Assembly (NCBI GenBank): GCA_020636435.1
Contig: JACJXX010000002.1
Span: 3,100,001-3,164,000, forward strand
DNA from: Lewinellaceae bacterium
Lineage (GTDB): Bacteria; Bacteroidota; Bacteroidia; Chitinophagales; Saprospiraceae
Reading direction: 5' to 3'
DNA: 64,000 nt
Shown here piece after piece: positions 42,845-52,815 of the stretch (positions are counted from its first letter, which is position 1; each line of letters begins with the position of its first letter). The translations under genes and the position numbers were made by a program. The notes beneath the pieces were generated by a model. It was not told the origin of the DNA, did not search any database, and was given only the letters and a program-made list of their open reading frames with translations.

Positions 42845-44641
42845 ATGGGCCGGCTTCAAAAATACTATCGATACCTGCGCTTATCCAGCTACCGGCTCAT
42901 TCATTGGTTTGCCACGCGCATTTCCAACCGCAATTATCAGATCATCGTCAGCATCATCATCGGAATGGTTTCAGGGCTGGTGGCAGTGGGCCTGAAATTC
43001 CTGGTGTTTTTGCTCAAAGAGTGGATTCAGGGATCGGACCCCACGCGCGAACGGCTGCTGTTCGTTTTTCTGCCGCTGGGAGGAGTGCTGTGCACCATCG
43101 CCTTTATCCGGTTCATCGTGCGCAAGCCGGTCAACCCGGGATTGAGCGAGCTGATCTACGCCATCTCCCAAAAGAAGGTCAACCTGCCCCGCTACGAAAC
43201 TTACGCCCATGCGGTAAGCAGCTCCCTGACGGTCGGTTTCGGCGGTTCCGTGGGGCTGGAGGCGCCGATCATCCGCACCGGCTCTGCCATTGGGGCCAAC
43301 CTGGCGCGCATCCTGCAGGTGGGCCGCAAACGGCAAACCCTCTTCCTGGCCTGCGGCGCCGCAGCGGGCATGTCGGCTATTTTCAACAGCCCGGTCGCGG
43401 GCGTCATCTTCGCCTTTGAAGTGCTGCTGACCGAAATGGCGCTGCATTCTTTCATCCCCCTGCTCATCTCCGCCGCCACCGGGGCGGTGGTGGCCAAGCT
43501 GCTATACTACGAGCAGTTGTTTTTCCTGCCCTCCAAAGACTGGGCCATCGACGGCATTCCGTTCTACCTGATCCTGGGCTTGCTCTGCGGGCTGTTGTCC
43601 GTCATTATGATCCGCACCAACCTGCGCATTACTACCTATTTCAATAATCTGAAAAGGCCAGCGGTCAAGATCGGGCTGGGCGGCCTGGCCATCGGCCTGC
43701 TCATTTTTCTCATGCCCCCCCTTTTCGGCGAGGGCTACGAAACGGTCGACAACCTCCTGGCGGGGCGCTTCGAGGCCATGCTTGAACACAGCCCCTTCTA
43801 CTGGTTGTACGACGAGCCGCTCTTCCTGATCGTTTTTGCGCTCGCCGCCCTGATCGCCAAGATTTTTGCGAGTTCCATCACCATCGCCATCGGAGGGAAC
43901 GGAGGGGTTTTTGCCCCGTCCATGTTCCTCGGCGCCACCCTGGGTTTCGCCTTCGCCCACAGCATCAACCTGCTGGATTGGATAACGCTGCGGGAGGCCA
44001 ACTTCATCGCCGTGGCGATGGCGGGCCTGCTCAGCGGCGTCTTCAAGTCGCCCCTCACGGCCATTTTCTTCATCGCTGAACTCACCGGCGGCTACGGCCT
44101 GTTCGTGCCCCTGATGCTGGTCTCCGCCCTCTCCTATTTCGTGTCGCTCTACTTCGAGCCGCATTCCATCTTCACCCGGGAATTGTTCCTGAAGGGCCTT
44201 TGGGTGCCGCCGCACGAGCGCGACCTCAACATTCTCCGGGAGATGAACCTGCGGGGGCTGGTCGAAACCAACTTCTGGAAAGTGCATCCGGAAATGTCCC
44301 TGGGTGAATTTGTTAAGATTATTGCCAAATCAAACCGCAACGTTTTCCCGGTGGTGGACGAAGAAGGCCTGTTTAAGGGCATCGTGCTGCTCGACGACGT
44401 GCGGGAGGTGATGTTCCAGACCGATAAGTACGATCAGGTCTTCGTCAAAGACGTGATGCACAACCCGCCCACGACCATCGACATCCACGACCCCATGGAA
44501 AAAGTCATGCAGCAATTCGACTTCCACAACGCCTGGAACCTGCCGGTGGCGGACCAGGGGAAATACCTGGGCTTCGTCTCCAAGTCTTCGGTGTTCAACC
44601 GGTACCGGGAATTGTTGATCGTGAGGAGTAGGGAGATGTAG
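42845..44641 (+). CDS. CLC-family chloride channel/transporter with C-terminal CBS domains
   Basis: A 598-residue CLC protein with the usual 18-helix core followed by two CBS motifs (from FWKVHPEMSLGEFVKI and VMHNPPTTIDIHDPM). Signature loops: KPVNPGLSELIY in place of the classic GSGIPE, GFGGSVGLEAPIIRTGSAIG in place of GREGP, with the gating Glu kept, and AIGGNGGVFAPSMFLGATLG. The altered first two loops mark a bacterial CBS-bearing subgroup and may change anion selectivity. Whether it is a channel or an exchanger is not certain. It is divergent from the DUF5916 gene. Confidence 0.9.
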   Translation: MGRLQKYYRYLRLSSYRLIHWFATRISNRNYQIIVSIIIGMVSGLVAVGLKFLVFLLKEWIQGSDPTRERLLFVFLPLGGVLCTIAFIRFIVRKPVNPGLSELIYAISQKKVNLPRYETYAHAVSSSLTVGFGGSVGLEAPIIRTGSAIGANLARILQVGRKRQTLFLACGAAAGMSAIFNSPVAGVIFAFEVLLTEMALHSFIPLLISAATGAVVAKLLYYEQLFFLPSKDWAIDGIPFYLILGLLCGLLSVIMIRTNLRITTYFNNLKRPAVKIGLGGLAIGLLIFLMPPLFGEGYETVDNLLAGRFEAMLEHSPFYWLYDEPLFLIVFALAALIAKIFASSITIAIGGNGGVFAPSMFLGATLGFAFAHSINLLDWITLREANFIAVAMAGLLSGVFKSPLTAIFFIAELTGGYGLFVPLMLVSALSYFVSLYFEPHSIFTRELFLKGLWVPPHERDLNILREMNLRGLVETNFWKVHPEMSLGEFVKIIAKSNRNVFPVVDEEGLFKGIVLLDDVREVMFQTDKYDQVFVKDVMHNPPTTIDIHDPMEKVMQQFDFHNAWNLPVADQGKYLGFVSKSSVFNRYRELLIVRSREM

Positions 44642-44729
44642 GACGGGGGGATTTTTGATTTGCGATTTTTGGCCCTCTCATTCGAGCCGGTTAAAATTTC
44701 TGGTTATTATGGATTGCATCATTTGGATA

Positions 44730-44828
44730 GGGGTTGTGAAAAAAGGGTTATCGTGTTTTTTTGCCCGGAATTAAATTCTGCCCTCCGCTAAAAGTCGGAG
44801 CGCAATGGAAAATTGCACCCCGACAACA
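44730..44828. repeat. Truncated second copy of the 149-bp MITE
   Basis: The sequence from GGGGTTGTGAAAAAAGGG onwards matches 6914-7013 with only a few substitutions, then diverges before the right-hand inverted repeat, which is missing. The copy is in the same orientation as the intact one. The rest of the 44642-45019 gap shows no gene. Confidence 0.75.
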
Positions 44829-45019
44829 CGGCCCAATTACTTTTTGCCTGCTCTCTCAAAAAAAAATCCCGCTATCCCGTAACACTTCCTCCCCGCTCCG
44901 CATAAATGGGCAACAACCCTTCAAACAACAGGATGGAATGCCTCCGGTTATCCATCCCCCGGCAATAGCAACCCGCCAGCAAATTCCATTACTATTATCA
45001 CAATAAACCTTAAAAAACT

Positions 45020-46261
45020 ATGAGAAAGCAAGCTTTTCACCTGATCGGCCTGTTGGCCCTTTCCCTTTTTCCATTGCTGGGCAACGCCCAGATCAGCGGA
45101 CAGTATCCGTTGCTGACCACCAACAAGAACAATGGTTATGAGCCTGGCGTAGGCAAGCTGCCGGTCGAAGAAGGCAATATCCTGGGGCAGTTCCAGATGC
45201 GCGGCTGGATTCCCGACGGCGGTTACGAACCCGGTGTCGAAATCAGGTCGGTCATCACCGGACCCGTCCAAAACGACGGTTTTCCGGCCAATATGCTGTT
45301 TTCTACCGGCTACCCCGGCCTCGCTACCCGCATGGCCATCACCGCCGACGGAAACGTGGGCATCGGCACGGAAGAACCCGATTTCAACCTGCACGTCGTG
45401 GGCAATACCCACACCAGCGGCAACTTCTACGGGCGCATCCATTTTGACGACAACGCCTCAGCCGACAACCCTCCGAGCGCATACACGGACGAAGCCTACT
45501 TCGAACTGCACCAACTGTCTGGCTTCGCCACTGCCCCGGCGAGCACGACTACCGACGGCGGCCTGTTCACCCTGGCCCCCGGAGGCGCCAGCAACGACCA
45601 CCAGCTCTTCTTCGCCGATGACGGCATCTTCCACCGCCGGGAAGCCGCCGGCGCCGGCAACTGGGCGAACCCCTGGGCCAAACTGCTCTCCTCCGCCGAC
45701 ATCAACGGCACGCCCAACCGGGTCGCCAAATTCACCGGCCCCAATACGCTGGGCGACAGCCACATCTATGACGACGGCGCCCGGATCGGCATCCGCACCA
45801 ATGCGCCGGACCCTGCCTTCGACGTAGACATAAAGGGCAACACCAAAGCCGACGGCGGGCTCACCGTTTCCAACCACGCCGTCATCGGAGCAACCCTGAC
45901 CATAGGTTCTACCCCGATCCCCGCCGGCTACCGCCTGTCCGTCGACGGCAACGTGATCTGCGAGGAGGTGCGCGTGCTGCTCTCCCCGTCCTGGCCGGAC
46001 TATGTGTTCGAAAAAGATTATCGCCTGATGCCGCTGGAAGAGGTGGAAGCCAGCATTCAGAAACAGGGCCACCTGCCAGGCGTGCCCTCCGCCGAAGTGA
46101 TCGGCAAGGCCGGGCTGGCCGTGGGTGAGATCACCGCCAACCAGCAGGAGAAGATCGAAGAGGCCTTTCTGCACATGATTGAGATGAACAAACAGCTGAA
46201 GCAACTGCAAGAGGAAAACGCCGGCATGAAGGCACGGCTGGAGAAGCTGGAAGGCAAATGA
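45020..46261 (+). CDS. Secreted tail-fibre-like repeat protein
   Basis: A 413-residue exported protein (signal LIGLLALSLFPLLGNAQ). The middle contains the phrases RMAITADGNVGIGTEEPDFNLHVVGN and ARIGIRTNAPDPAFDVDIKG, typical of phage tail-fibre or endosialidase-chaperone-like proteins found on Bacteroidota chromosomes. The C terminus has the conserved segment VFEKDYRLMPLEEVEASIQK, HLPGVPSAEVI, then a coiled coil (EMNKQLKQLQEENAGMKARL). No phage genes adjoin it, so a cell-surface or extracellular structural role is more likely. The metalloprotease starts 32 bp downstream and is probably co-transcribed. Confidence 0.75.
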   Translation: MRKQAFHLIGLLALSLFPLLGNAQISGQYPLLTTNKNNGYEPGVGKLPVEEGNILGQFQMRGWIPDGGYEPGVEIRSVITGPVQNDGFPANMLFSTGYPGLATRMAITADGNVGIGTEEPDFNLHVVGNTHTSGNFYGRIHFDDNASADNPPSAYTDEAYFELHQLSGFATAPASTTTDGGLFTLAPGGASNDHQLFFADDGIFHRREAAGAGNWANPWAKLLSSADINGTPNRVAKFTGPNTLGDSHIYDDGARIGIRTNAPDPAFDVDIKGNTKADGGLTVSNHAVIGATLTIGSTPIPAGYRLSVDGNVICEEVRVLLSPSWPDYVFEKDYRLMPLEEVEASIQKQGHLPGVPSAEVIGKAGLAVGEITANQQEKIEEAFLHMIEMNKQLKQLQEENAGMKARLEKLEGK

Positions 46262-46293
46262 ACTCCATTTAAAAACTCAAAAAGAGAATCCAA

Positions 46294-48849
46294 ATGAAAC
46301 ATATATTATTATTATTAACCTTGTCTCTGCTAATGGCCTTACCCGGCGTGCATGCCCAGGAAAAGACGGCGAGCAGCCTGTGGAAAGACATCGACGAGCT
46401 GCAAATACAGGGCTACGAAAGGAGCCAGGTGGATTTGCCCGAGCAGTTCCGCCTGCTGCAACTGGATGTCGAACGCCTGAAAAGCATCCTCCAAACCGCT
46501 CCCGAGCGCACCTTTGTCCATCCGGGCCAAAGCACGGCGACACTGGACATCCCACTGCCGGACGGCTCCTCTCACTCATTCCGCATCCGGCAGGCGCCGG
46601 TGATGCACCCGGAACTGGCCAAAAAATTTCCGGACATCCATTCTTATGAAGGGCAGAGCGCCGACAACCCGTTCTTTCGCATTTACTTCGCCTTCAGCCC
46701 GATCGGCTTCTACGGGCTGGTGTTGACGGAGGATAAAGGGGCCGTGTTTATCACCCCGGTAGTGCGGGAAGATACCGAACACTACCTGAGCTACTACGAG
46801 AAGGACTTCGACCTCAGCAACGACCCCATCTCCTGTGGCGTGCAAAGCGCCGGCCACCCGGCGCCGGAGGTGGGCTACCGAGGCATGGCCGGCGACTGCC
46901 AACTGAGGACGTTCCGCCTGGCGGTGGCCGCTGACGCCGAATTTACCGCCGCTTCCGCCACCGGCGCCGACCCCACCGGGGTGAACAACGCCATGGCTAC
47001 TATTAATAATATGGTTACGGTAATCAACGGCGTATACCAAAGCGAACTGGCCATACAGTTGCAACTGGTACCCAACAACAACCTGCTGATCTTCACCAAC
47101 GCCGCCACCGACGGCTACACCGACGGCAACCAGAACACCATGGCCAGCGAAAACCAGGGCATCGTGGATGGCATTATCGGGTCAGGCAATTACGACTTTG
47201 CCCATGCGCTGGGCACCAATTCCGGTTCGGGTTCCGCAGGTGTTTCCCTCGGCATTGGCATTGTCTGCAACAACGGAAGCAAAGCCATGGGCGCCACCAT
47301 AACCAGCAATGTTGCGTTGGGGGCCGGCACCATCACTTTGCTGATGCACGAGTTCGGGCACCAATTCGGCGCCGACCACACCTTCAACGAGAGCACCCAG
47401 CCCATCTGCAGCAATGCCGGGCAGCTGAACCCGGCCACCGCCTTCGAGCCGGGAAGCGGCTCCACCATCATGTCGTACGCCGGCACTTGCGGGACGAGCA
47501 ATGTCCAGGGGCCCAGAGACCGGTATTTCCACGCCATCAGCCTGCAGCAGATCGGCAATTACGTAACTGCGGGCGGCGGCAGCTGCCCCACCCCCACACC
47601 CATAACCAACAACCAGCCAACGGTGAATGCCGGCGGAGACTTCATCATCCCGGTCAGCACTCCTTTCATGCTCACCGCTTCCGGCAATGACCCGGACGGC
47701 GATCCGCTTACCTATTGCTGGGAGCAGATGGACAACGCCATCATCCCTCATCCGCCGTCATCTTCCGCTACCGCCGGGCCGGTATTCCGCACCCAGTTGC
47801 CGTCGGCCTCCCCCATCCGGTATTTTCCCAACCTGCCGGCGGTCGTATCCGGCACGGCGCCAACCTGGGAAGTGCTGCCCTCTGTAGGCAGAAAAGTATT
47901 CTTCCGGGTAACGGTGCGCGACAACGTGGCCGCCGCCGGCTGCACCGACGAGGATGATATGCTGGTGACTACTGCGAACGGCATCGGGCCTTTTATCGTC
48001 ACCGTTCCCGCCGGCTCGGCCTGCCTGTTCGCCGGGGAGAACGCCACCGTTAGCTGGAACGTGGCCAATACCGACCAGGCGCCGGTCAGTTGCGCCAATG
48101 TCGACATTTTCCTGTCTACCGATGGCGGGCTCACCTTCCCCACCCTGCTGCTGGCCGGCACGCCCAACGACGGCTCGGCGGACGTCACCCTTCCGGAGGT
48201 GCGCACCGAACAAGCCCGCATCATGGTAAAGGGATCGGGAAATATCTTTTTTAATGTGAACCCCGGCGATTTTACCATCGACTGCGTTCCGAACCTGGTG
48301 GTCACCGACAACCCCGCCTTCGGCACCTACAAGGCGCGGTACACCCTGGAGACGATGGGCACGGTCAATGTCCTGACCTCCGCTCAGTTTTTTGCCGGAG
48401 ACGAGATTACGCTTAATCCTGGTTTTCGGGCTGTGCCGGCTTCCAGCTTCCTGGCGCGCTTGCAGGCGTGCGATCCTTGCGCCCTGGCGCCAATGCCGCG
48501 GGAGGCGGGGAATACCACCATGCCGAATCTGATATTTATTCCTGCCGATCCCGATGGGCAGGTTGCCGGGGCGAAAAATGACCGGCTCCGGTTCGATGCC
48601 TGGGTGTATCCCAACCCGTTCACCGGGGACTTTACGGTGGAGTTTGAATTGGCGGAAGCAGCTGAGGTTTCAATTCAACTGTCTGACGTTGCAGGGCGGG
48701 TAGCCCGGGAGGTTTACCGCAACAGCCGCCTGGAGGCAGGAAAACACCGTTTGCCGGTTAGTGGAGCGGAGCTGCCCGCCGGAGTATATGCGTGCCGGAT
48801 CGTCGCCGATGGGTTGTGCCGGCAGGTGAAGGTGGTGAAGGTGGAGTAA
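46294..48849 (+). CDS. Secreted reprolysin-like zinc metalloprotease with T9SS type A C-terminal domain
   Basis: An 851-residue exported protease. Signal peptide (LLLLTLSLLMALPGVHAQ), a propeptide-like region to about residue 195, then a metzincin catalytic domain: the zinc site H352-E-F-G-H-Q-F-G-A-D-H362 and Met-turn region TIMSYAGTC. A beta-sandwich, PKD-like segment follows (VNAGGDFIIPVSTPFMLTAS, DPDGDPLTYCWEQ). The last 80 residues are a type A sorting domain (VYPNPFTGDFTVEFEL, LPAGVYACRIVADGLCRQVK). It should be exported by the type IX system and attached to or shed from the cell surface. Its substrate could include the tail-fibre-like partner encoded just upstream, which is speculation. 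Confidence 0.9.
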   Translation: MKHILLLLTLSLLMALPGVHAQEKTASSLWKDIDELQIQGYERSQVDLPEQFRLLQLDVERLKSILQTAPERTFVHPGQSTATLDIPLPDGSSHSFRIRQAPVMHPELAKKFPDIHSYEGQSADNPFFRIYFAFSPIGFYGLVLTEDKGAVFITPVVREDTEHYLSYYEKDFDLSNDPISCGVQSAGHPAPEVGYRGMAGDCQLRTFRLAVAADAEFTAASATGADPTGVNNAMATINNMVTVINGVYQSELAIQLQLVPNNNLLIFTNAATDGYTDGNQNTMASENQGIVDGIIGSGNYDFAHALGTNSGSGSAGVSLGIGIVCNNGSKAMGATITSNVALGAGTITLLMHEFGHQFGADHTFNESTQPICSNAGQLNPATAFEPGSGSTIMSYAGTCGTSNVQGPRDRYFHAISLQQIGNYVTAGGGSCPTPTPITNNQPTVNAGGDFIIPVSTPFMLTASGNDPDGDPLTYCWEQMDNAIIPHPPSSSATAGPVFRTQLPSASPIRYFPNLPAVVSGTAPTWEVLPSVGRKVFFRVTVRDNVAAAGCTDEDDMLVTTANGIGPFIVTVPAGSACLFAGENATVSWNVANTDQAPVSCANVDIFLSTDGGLTFPTLLLAGTPNDGSADVTLPEVRTEQARIMVKGSGNIFFNVNPGDFTIDCVPNLVVTDNPAFGTYKARYTLETMGTVNVLTSAQFFAGDEITLNPGFRAVPASSFLARLQACDPCALAPMPREAGNTTMPNLIFIPADPDGQVAGAKNDRLRFDAWVYPNPFTGDFTVEFELAEAAEVSIQLSDVAGRVAREVYRNSRLEAGKHRLPVSGAELPAGVYACRIVADGLCRQVKVVKVE

Positions 48850-48960
48850 TAAGAATCTTAACTGGCCCGCTTCCGCAGGAAGAAGCCGGCATGGCGGGCG
48901 AAGGCCCGTACCCGCAGCGCCGGGACTATACTCGGCAGCCGAGCGTAGAACTCACCCCCG

Positions 48961-48988
48961 CCTGAACCCGATTTGCATCGGGTTCAGG
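48961..48988. terminator. Perfect 12-bp hairpin after the metalloprotease gene
   Basis: CCTGAACCCGAT and ATCGGGTTCAGG form a perfect stem with a 4-nt loop, between the metalloprotease and the convergent mutS2. A C/T-rich run follows in place of a T tract, so it may act as a terminator or an RNA 3' stabiliser. Confidence 0.45.
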
Positions 48989-49103
48989 CTCCCCCTCTCT
49001 TAAATGGATACCCCTGGCGCGAAATTTTGTAGGCTTTTCTGTCGGAACCCATTCTCACCTGCCCGCCAATACTGGCCCGGGTTTACTTACACACTCATTT
49101 ACC

Positions 49104-51497
49104 TTACTTGATCTCCACCAACGTCACCCCATCCCCTCCCTGTTGCTGCTCCGGATGCCAAATATCCATGGTGACGTTATACTCTCTCAGTTTCTTCTTA
49201 ACGGCTTTGCGCAGGATGCCATTCCCCTTGCCGTGCACGATCTGCAGGTTGTTGGTGTTGGAGATCAGCGCCTGGTCGACGAAATCCTCCACTACTTTCA
49301 GGGCCTCGTCGTAACGCATGCCCCGGATGTCCAGCTTGGATTCAAAAGTAGCGGTTTGGGCGACGGTGTCGGCATGCACGCTTCGCGAGCTTTGGACTTC
49401 CAGCGGCGCTTTGGCATGCTGCAAGTCGCGCAGTTTTACAGTCATGTGCATCTGGCCCATGGTGACCACCGCCTTGTTCCGATCGATGGACTCCACGGTG
49501 CCGGTGGCGCCGCCGGTGCGCAGTTTGACGTGATCCCCTACCTGTATTTCTTTGTTCTTCTCTTCCTTAACGGGCGGCTTGTAGTAAATTTCTTCGATCA
49601 GCCCGCCCACCTCTTCAGAGAGTTGCCGGCGTTCTTCCCTGGCCTCCAGAGCGGCCTGCTTCGCCTTTTCGAGGTTTTGTTCCTCCTTGATTTCCCGGAC
49701 GAGGCGTTCGAGGTCTTTATTGTCCCGGGCAGACTGTTGCAGCGCCTGCTCCTTGATTTCCAGTTTCATCTTCTTGCGGCGGTATTCCAGTTCCCGGTGC
49801 AGTTGTTCGTAGTTTTTGATGAGCTTGTCGAGCTTGTCTTCCCGCTCTTTCATGTCGCGGAGTTTGCCTTCCAGCTCTTGCTTCTCTTGTTGGAGGTCCA
49901 CCAGCAACTGGTCCACCGCATTTTCATTTTTTCCGGTCCGGTGCCTGGCGTAGTCCAGCACATTTTTGTGCAGGCCGCTCTTCTGGGCGATTTCGTAAGC
50001 GTAAGAGCTGCCCGGCCGGCCGACCTGCAATTCATAAGTTGGGGAAAGGCTTTCCTTATCGAAGTACATGGAGCCATTGACAATTCCTTTGGTTTTAAAG
50101 GCAAAAATCTTCAGGTTGCTGTAGTGGGTAGTGATAACGCCGAATACTTGTTTGCTGTTGAGTTCTTTGAGAATGGCCTCGGCAATAGCTCCGCCGATCT
50201 TGGGGTCGGTCCCGGAACCGAATTCGTCGATCAGCACCAGGGAATTTCTGCCCGATTGTTCCAGGAAGTTGCGCATATTTTCCAGGCGGGAGCTGTAGGT
50301 GCTGAGGTCATCTTCGATGGATTGCTGGTCGCCGATGTCGGCAAAAAGCTCGTGAAAAACGCCCATTTCCGAACCGTCGGCCATCGGCACCAGCAGGCCG
50401 GACTGCAGCATGAGTTGCATGAGGCCCACCGACTTCAGGGTGATGGACTTGCCTCCGGCATTGGGGCCGCTGAGCATGAGAATGCGGTTGTCTCCAAGGA
50501 GGGTAAAATCGAAAGGCACCGTTTTTTTTCCCTGCTTTTTGTTCTTGAGATACAGCAGTGGGTGCCGCCCCTGTTGGATGCCAAAGTGAGGTTTGTCAAA
50601 CACTTTGGGCTTCAGGGCCCCCATTTGGCGGGCCAGCCGGGCCTTGGCCTGGATGAAATCGAAGTGCCCAAGGATATCCTGGTACAGGCGCATTTGAGGA
50701 ACATACGGCCTGAGTTCGGCGCTCAGGTCGCGGAGGATGCGGTAAATCTCCCGCCGTTCTTCCGTTTCGAGGTCGAAAATATCGTTGTTGATGTCGATGA
50801 TGGCCTCCGGTTCGATGAAGGCGGTCTTGCCGGTGGTCGACTCATCGTGGATGATGCCTCGTATCTTGCGTTTGTGCTCTGAAGGGACGCTGAGCACCCG
50901 GCGGCCGTTGCGGAAACTTTCAATGTTATCCGACAGCCAGCCTTTGCTGCGGTATTCATTGATGATGATCCGGAATTGCCGTTCCAGCTCTTTCTGCCGG
51001 GCCTGTATCTGCCGCCGTATTTTCAGAAGTTCCGGAGAGGCGTCGGGGCGGATATTGCCTTCTTCGTCCACCACTTTTTCAATGGCTTCAATAAGCGCCT
51101 CATCGAAGGAAATCTCCCGTATGTTGGCGAACAGGGACGGGTAGGTTTCCCGGCGGGATGCGCCTTTAAAGAACCTGAAAATGTCGCGGGTGAAGGCCAA
51201 AACGCCCCTGATGCTGCGCAGGCCTTCTTCGGCTAACACATAGCCTTCCACTTCCAGCATGCGCAATTCCTCAGAAATAACGGAGTAACCGGAAAGGGGA
51301 AAGCGGTCATTTTCATCCAGGGATAGCTTGAACTCCCGGGTTTCGTCCAGGCTGCGTTCGATCAGCTCGATATCATCCGCCGGCTTGAGGCTTCGTACCG
51401 TTTCTGAACCCAATTGGCCCAGGCATTCTTTCTCCAACAATTCCAGTACCTTGTCAAACTCCAGCTTTTCGTACAAATCTCGTGGTAACAGTTGCAT
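49104..51497 (-). CDS. mutS2: MutS2-family protein (Smr endonuclease/ribosome rescue factor)
   Basis: A 797-residue MutS2. It lacks the mismatch-recognition domain of MutS1 and begins with the core region (LPRDLYEKLEFDKVLELLEK). The ABC ATPase is intact: Walker A LSGPNAGGKSITLKS near residue 345, the ABC-type region DIGDQQSIEDDLSTYSSRL, and Walker B LVLIDEFGSGTDP. A long coiled coil, KOW-like segment and C-terminal Smr domain follow, the last with LDIRGMRYDEALKV and VHGKGNGILRKAV. MutS2 proteins have been linked to suppressing recombination and, in Bacillus, to splitting collided ribosomes. It converges on the metalloprotease gene. Confidence 0.94.
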   Translation of the reverse strand: MQLLPRDLYEKLEFDKVLELLEKECLGQLGSETVRSLKPADDIELIERSLDETREFKLSLDENDRFPLSGYSVISEELRMLEVEGYVLAEEGLRSIRGVLAFTRDIFRFFKGASRRETYPSLFANIREISFDEALIEAIEKVVDEEGNIRPDASPELLKIRRQIQARQKELERQFRIIINEYRSKGWLSDNIESFRNGRRVLSVPSEHKRKIRGIIHDESTTGKTAFIEPEAIIDINNDIFDLETEERREIYRILRDLSAELRPYVPQMRLYQDILGHFDFIQAKARLARQMGALKPKVFDKPHFGIQQGRHPLLYLKNKKQGKKTVPFDFTLLGDNRILMLSGPNAGGKSITLKSVGLMQLMLQSGLLVPMADGSEMGVFHELFADIGDQQSIEDDLSTYSSRLENMRNFLEQSGRNSLVLIDEFGSGTDPKIGGAIAEAILKELNSKQVFGVITTHYSNLKIFAFKTKGIVNGSMYFDKESLSPTYELQVGRPGSSYAYEIAQKSGLHKNVLDYARHRTGKNENAVDQLLVDLQQEKQELEGKLRDMKEREDKLDKLIKNYEQLHRELEYRRKKMKLEIKEQALQQSARDNKDLERLVREIKEEQNLEKAKQAALEAREERRQLSEEVGGLIEEIYYKPPVKEEKNKEIQVGDHVKLRTGGATGTVESIDRNKAVVTMGQMHMTVKLRDLQHAKAPLEVQSSRSVHADTVAQTATFESKLDIRGMRYDEALKVVEDFVDQALISNTNNLQIVHGKGNGILRKAVKKKLREYNVTMDIWHPEQQQGGDGVTLVEIK

Positions 51498-51651
51498 CTA
51501 TTTGCCATTTTTTCCAGCAATGCGAAGATAAGAGATTGAACACAGAAAAACCTGCGAATTTTTGAAAACCTCCCACCTGGCCAGCCGGCCCTTGTATTTT
51601 ATTGTGCTTTTAGAAAACAAGAATATCCTCCAAGAGTTCCCGGCAGGTTAT

Positions 51652-51659
51652 TAACTTTG
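51652..51659 (+). promoter_or_regulatory. Putative -7 element for aroC (TAACTTTG)
   Basis: TAACTTTG is identical to the box before hemL and matches TAnnTTTG. It lies 67 bp upstream of the aroC start codon, in the divergent gap with mutS2. Confidence 0.45.
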
Positions 51660-51726
51660 CCCTCTCAACACAAGAAGTTGCAATTCGAAGAATAGTAAGG
51701 TTGCGCTCATCGAAAAAGCAGGTTTT

Positions 51727-52815
51727 ATGGCAGGCAACACCTTTGGACAAGCATTCAGGGTCACCACCTTCGGAGAATCCCATGGCCGGGCGATCGGGCT
51801 CATACTGGACGGCTGCCCCGCCGGCCTGCCGGTTGACGAGGCGTTTATCCAGGCGGAGCTGGCGCGCCGCCGGCCCGGGCAATCCAACATCGTCACTCAA
51901 CGCAAGGAAGAGGACAAAGCAGAGATTCTATCGGGTGTTTTTGAAGGGCGGGCTACCGGCGCGCCCATCGCCATGGTGATCTTCAACGCCGACGCCCGGT
52001 CGCGAGATTACAGCCATATCGCCGACAAATTTCGCCCCTCCCACGCCGACTTCACCTACCAGGCCAAGTATGGCATCCGGGATTACCGGGGAGGCGGCCG
52101 CTCTTCTGCCCGGGAAACCGCCGCCCGGGTGGCGGGGGGGGCCGTCGCTAAGTTGTTTTTGCGGCAAAGCGGCATCGACATCCGCGCCTATGTAAGCCAG
52201 GTGGGCCATCTGGCTCTTGACAAAGCCTACCGGGAAATCGACCTGAGCCTGGTAGAATCCAACCCCGTCCGTTGCCCCGACCCGGCCCTGGCCCGACAAA
52301 TGGAATCGCTGATCAAAGAAGTCCGCAAGGATGGCGATACCATCGGAGGCATCGTCAGCTGCGTGGTTGCCGGCTGCCCGCCCGGCCTGGGCGACCCTGC
52401 TTTCGACAAGCTGCACGCCAACCTCGGCAAGGCCATGCTGAGCATCAACGCCTGCAAGGGCTTCGAGTACGGTTCCGGATTCGGGGGGATAACCATGCGG
52501 GGGTCTCAGCACAACGATCATTTTTACAACGACGCAGGGGTGATCCGAACCGACACCAATTACTCCGGAGGCATACAGGGCGGCATTTCCAACGGGATGG
52601 ACATCTATTTCCGGCTGGCCTTCAAGCCGGTGGCTACGATCGTCCCGGCCCAGGATTCCGTCAACGAAGCGGGCGAGGCGGTGGTTGTCGAAGGAAAAGG
52701 CAGGCACGACCCCTGCGTAGTGCCCCGGGCGGTGCCTATCGTAGAAGCTATGGCGGCATTGGTGCTGGCCGACCATTTGCTGTTGCAGCGGATGGCGAGG
52801 ATTTCTGATGCTTGA
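51727..52815 (+). CDS. aroC: Chorismate synthase
   Basis: A 362-residue chorismate synthase, which converts EPSP to chorismate with reduced FMN at the end of the shikimate pathway. All three family signatures are present: GESHGRAIGLILDGCPAG near the N terminus, YGIRDYRGGGRSSARETAAR with the conserved Arg cluster, and the C-terminal GKGRHDPCVVPRAVPIVEA. Length is typical. The start MAGNTFGQAFRVTTFGESHG follows family practice. Divergent from mutS2; followed by a 303-bp gap. Confidence 0.96.
   Translation: MAGNTFGQAFRVTTFGESHGRAIGLILDGCPAGLPVDEAFIQAELARRRPGQSNIVTQRKEEDKAEILSGVFEGRATGAPIAMVIFNADARSRDYSHIADKFRPSHADFTYQAKYGIRDYRGGGRSSARETAARVAGGAVAKLFLRQSGIDIRAYVSQVGHLALDKAYREIDLSLVESNPVRCPDPALARQMESLIKEVRKDGDTIGGIVSCVVAGCPPGLGDPAFDKLHANLGKAMLSINACKGFEYGSGFGGITMRGSQHNDHFYNDAGVIRTDTNYSGGIQGGISNGMDIYFRLAFKPVATIVPAQDSVNEAGEAVVVEGKGRHDPCVVPRAVPIVEAMAALVLADHLLLQRMARISDA

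Noticed and set aside
45020..46261. Prophage remnant
   Set aside because: The tail-fibre-like phrases alone suggested phage, but no terminase, portal, capsid or integrase gene lies nearby, and the protein has its own signal peptide.
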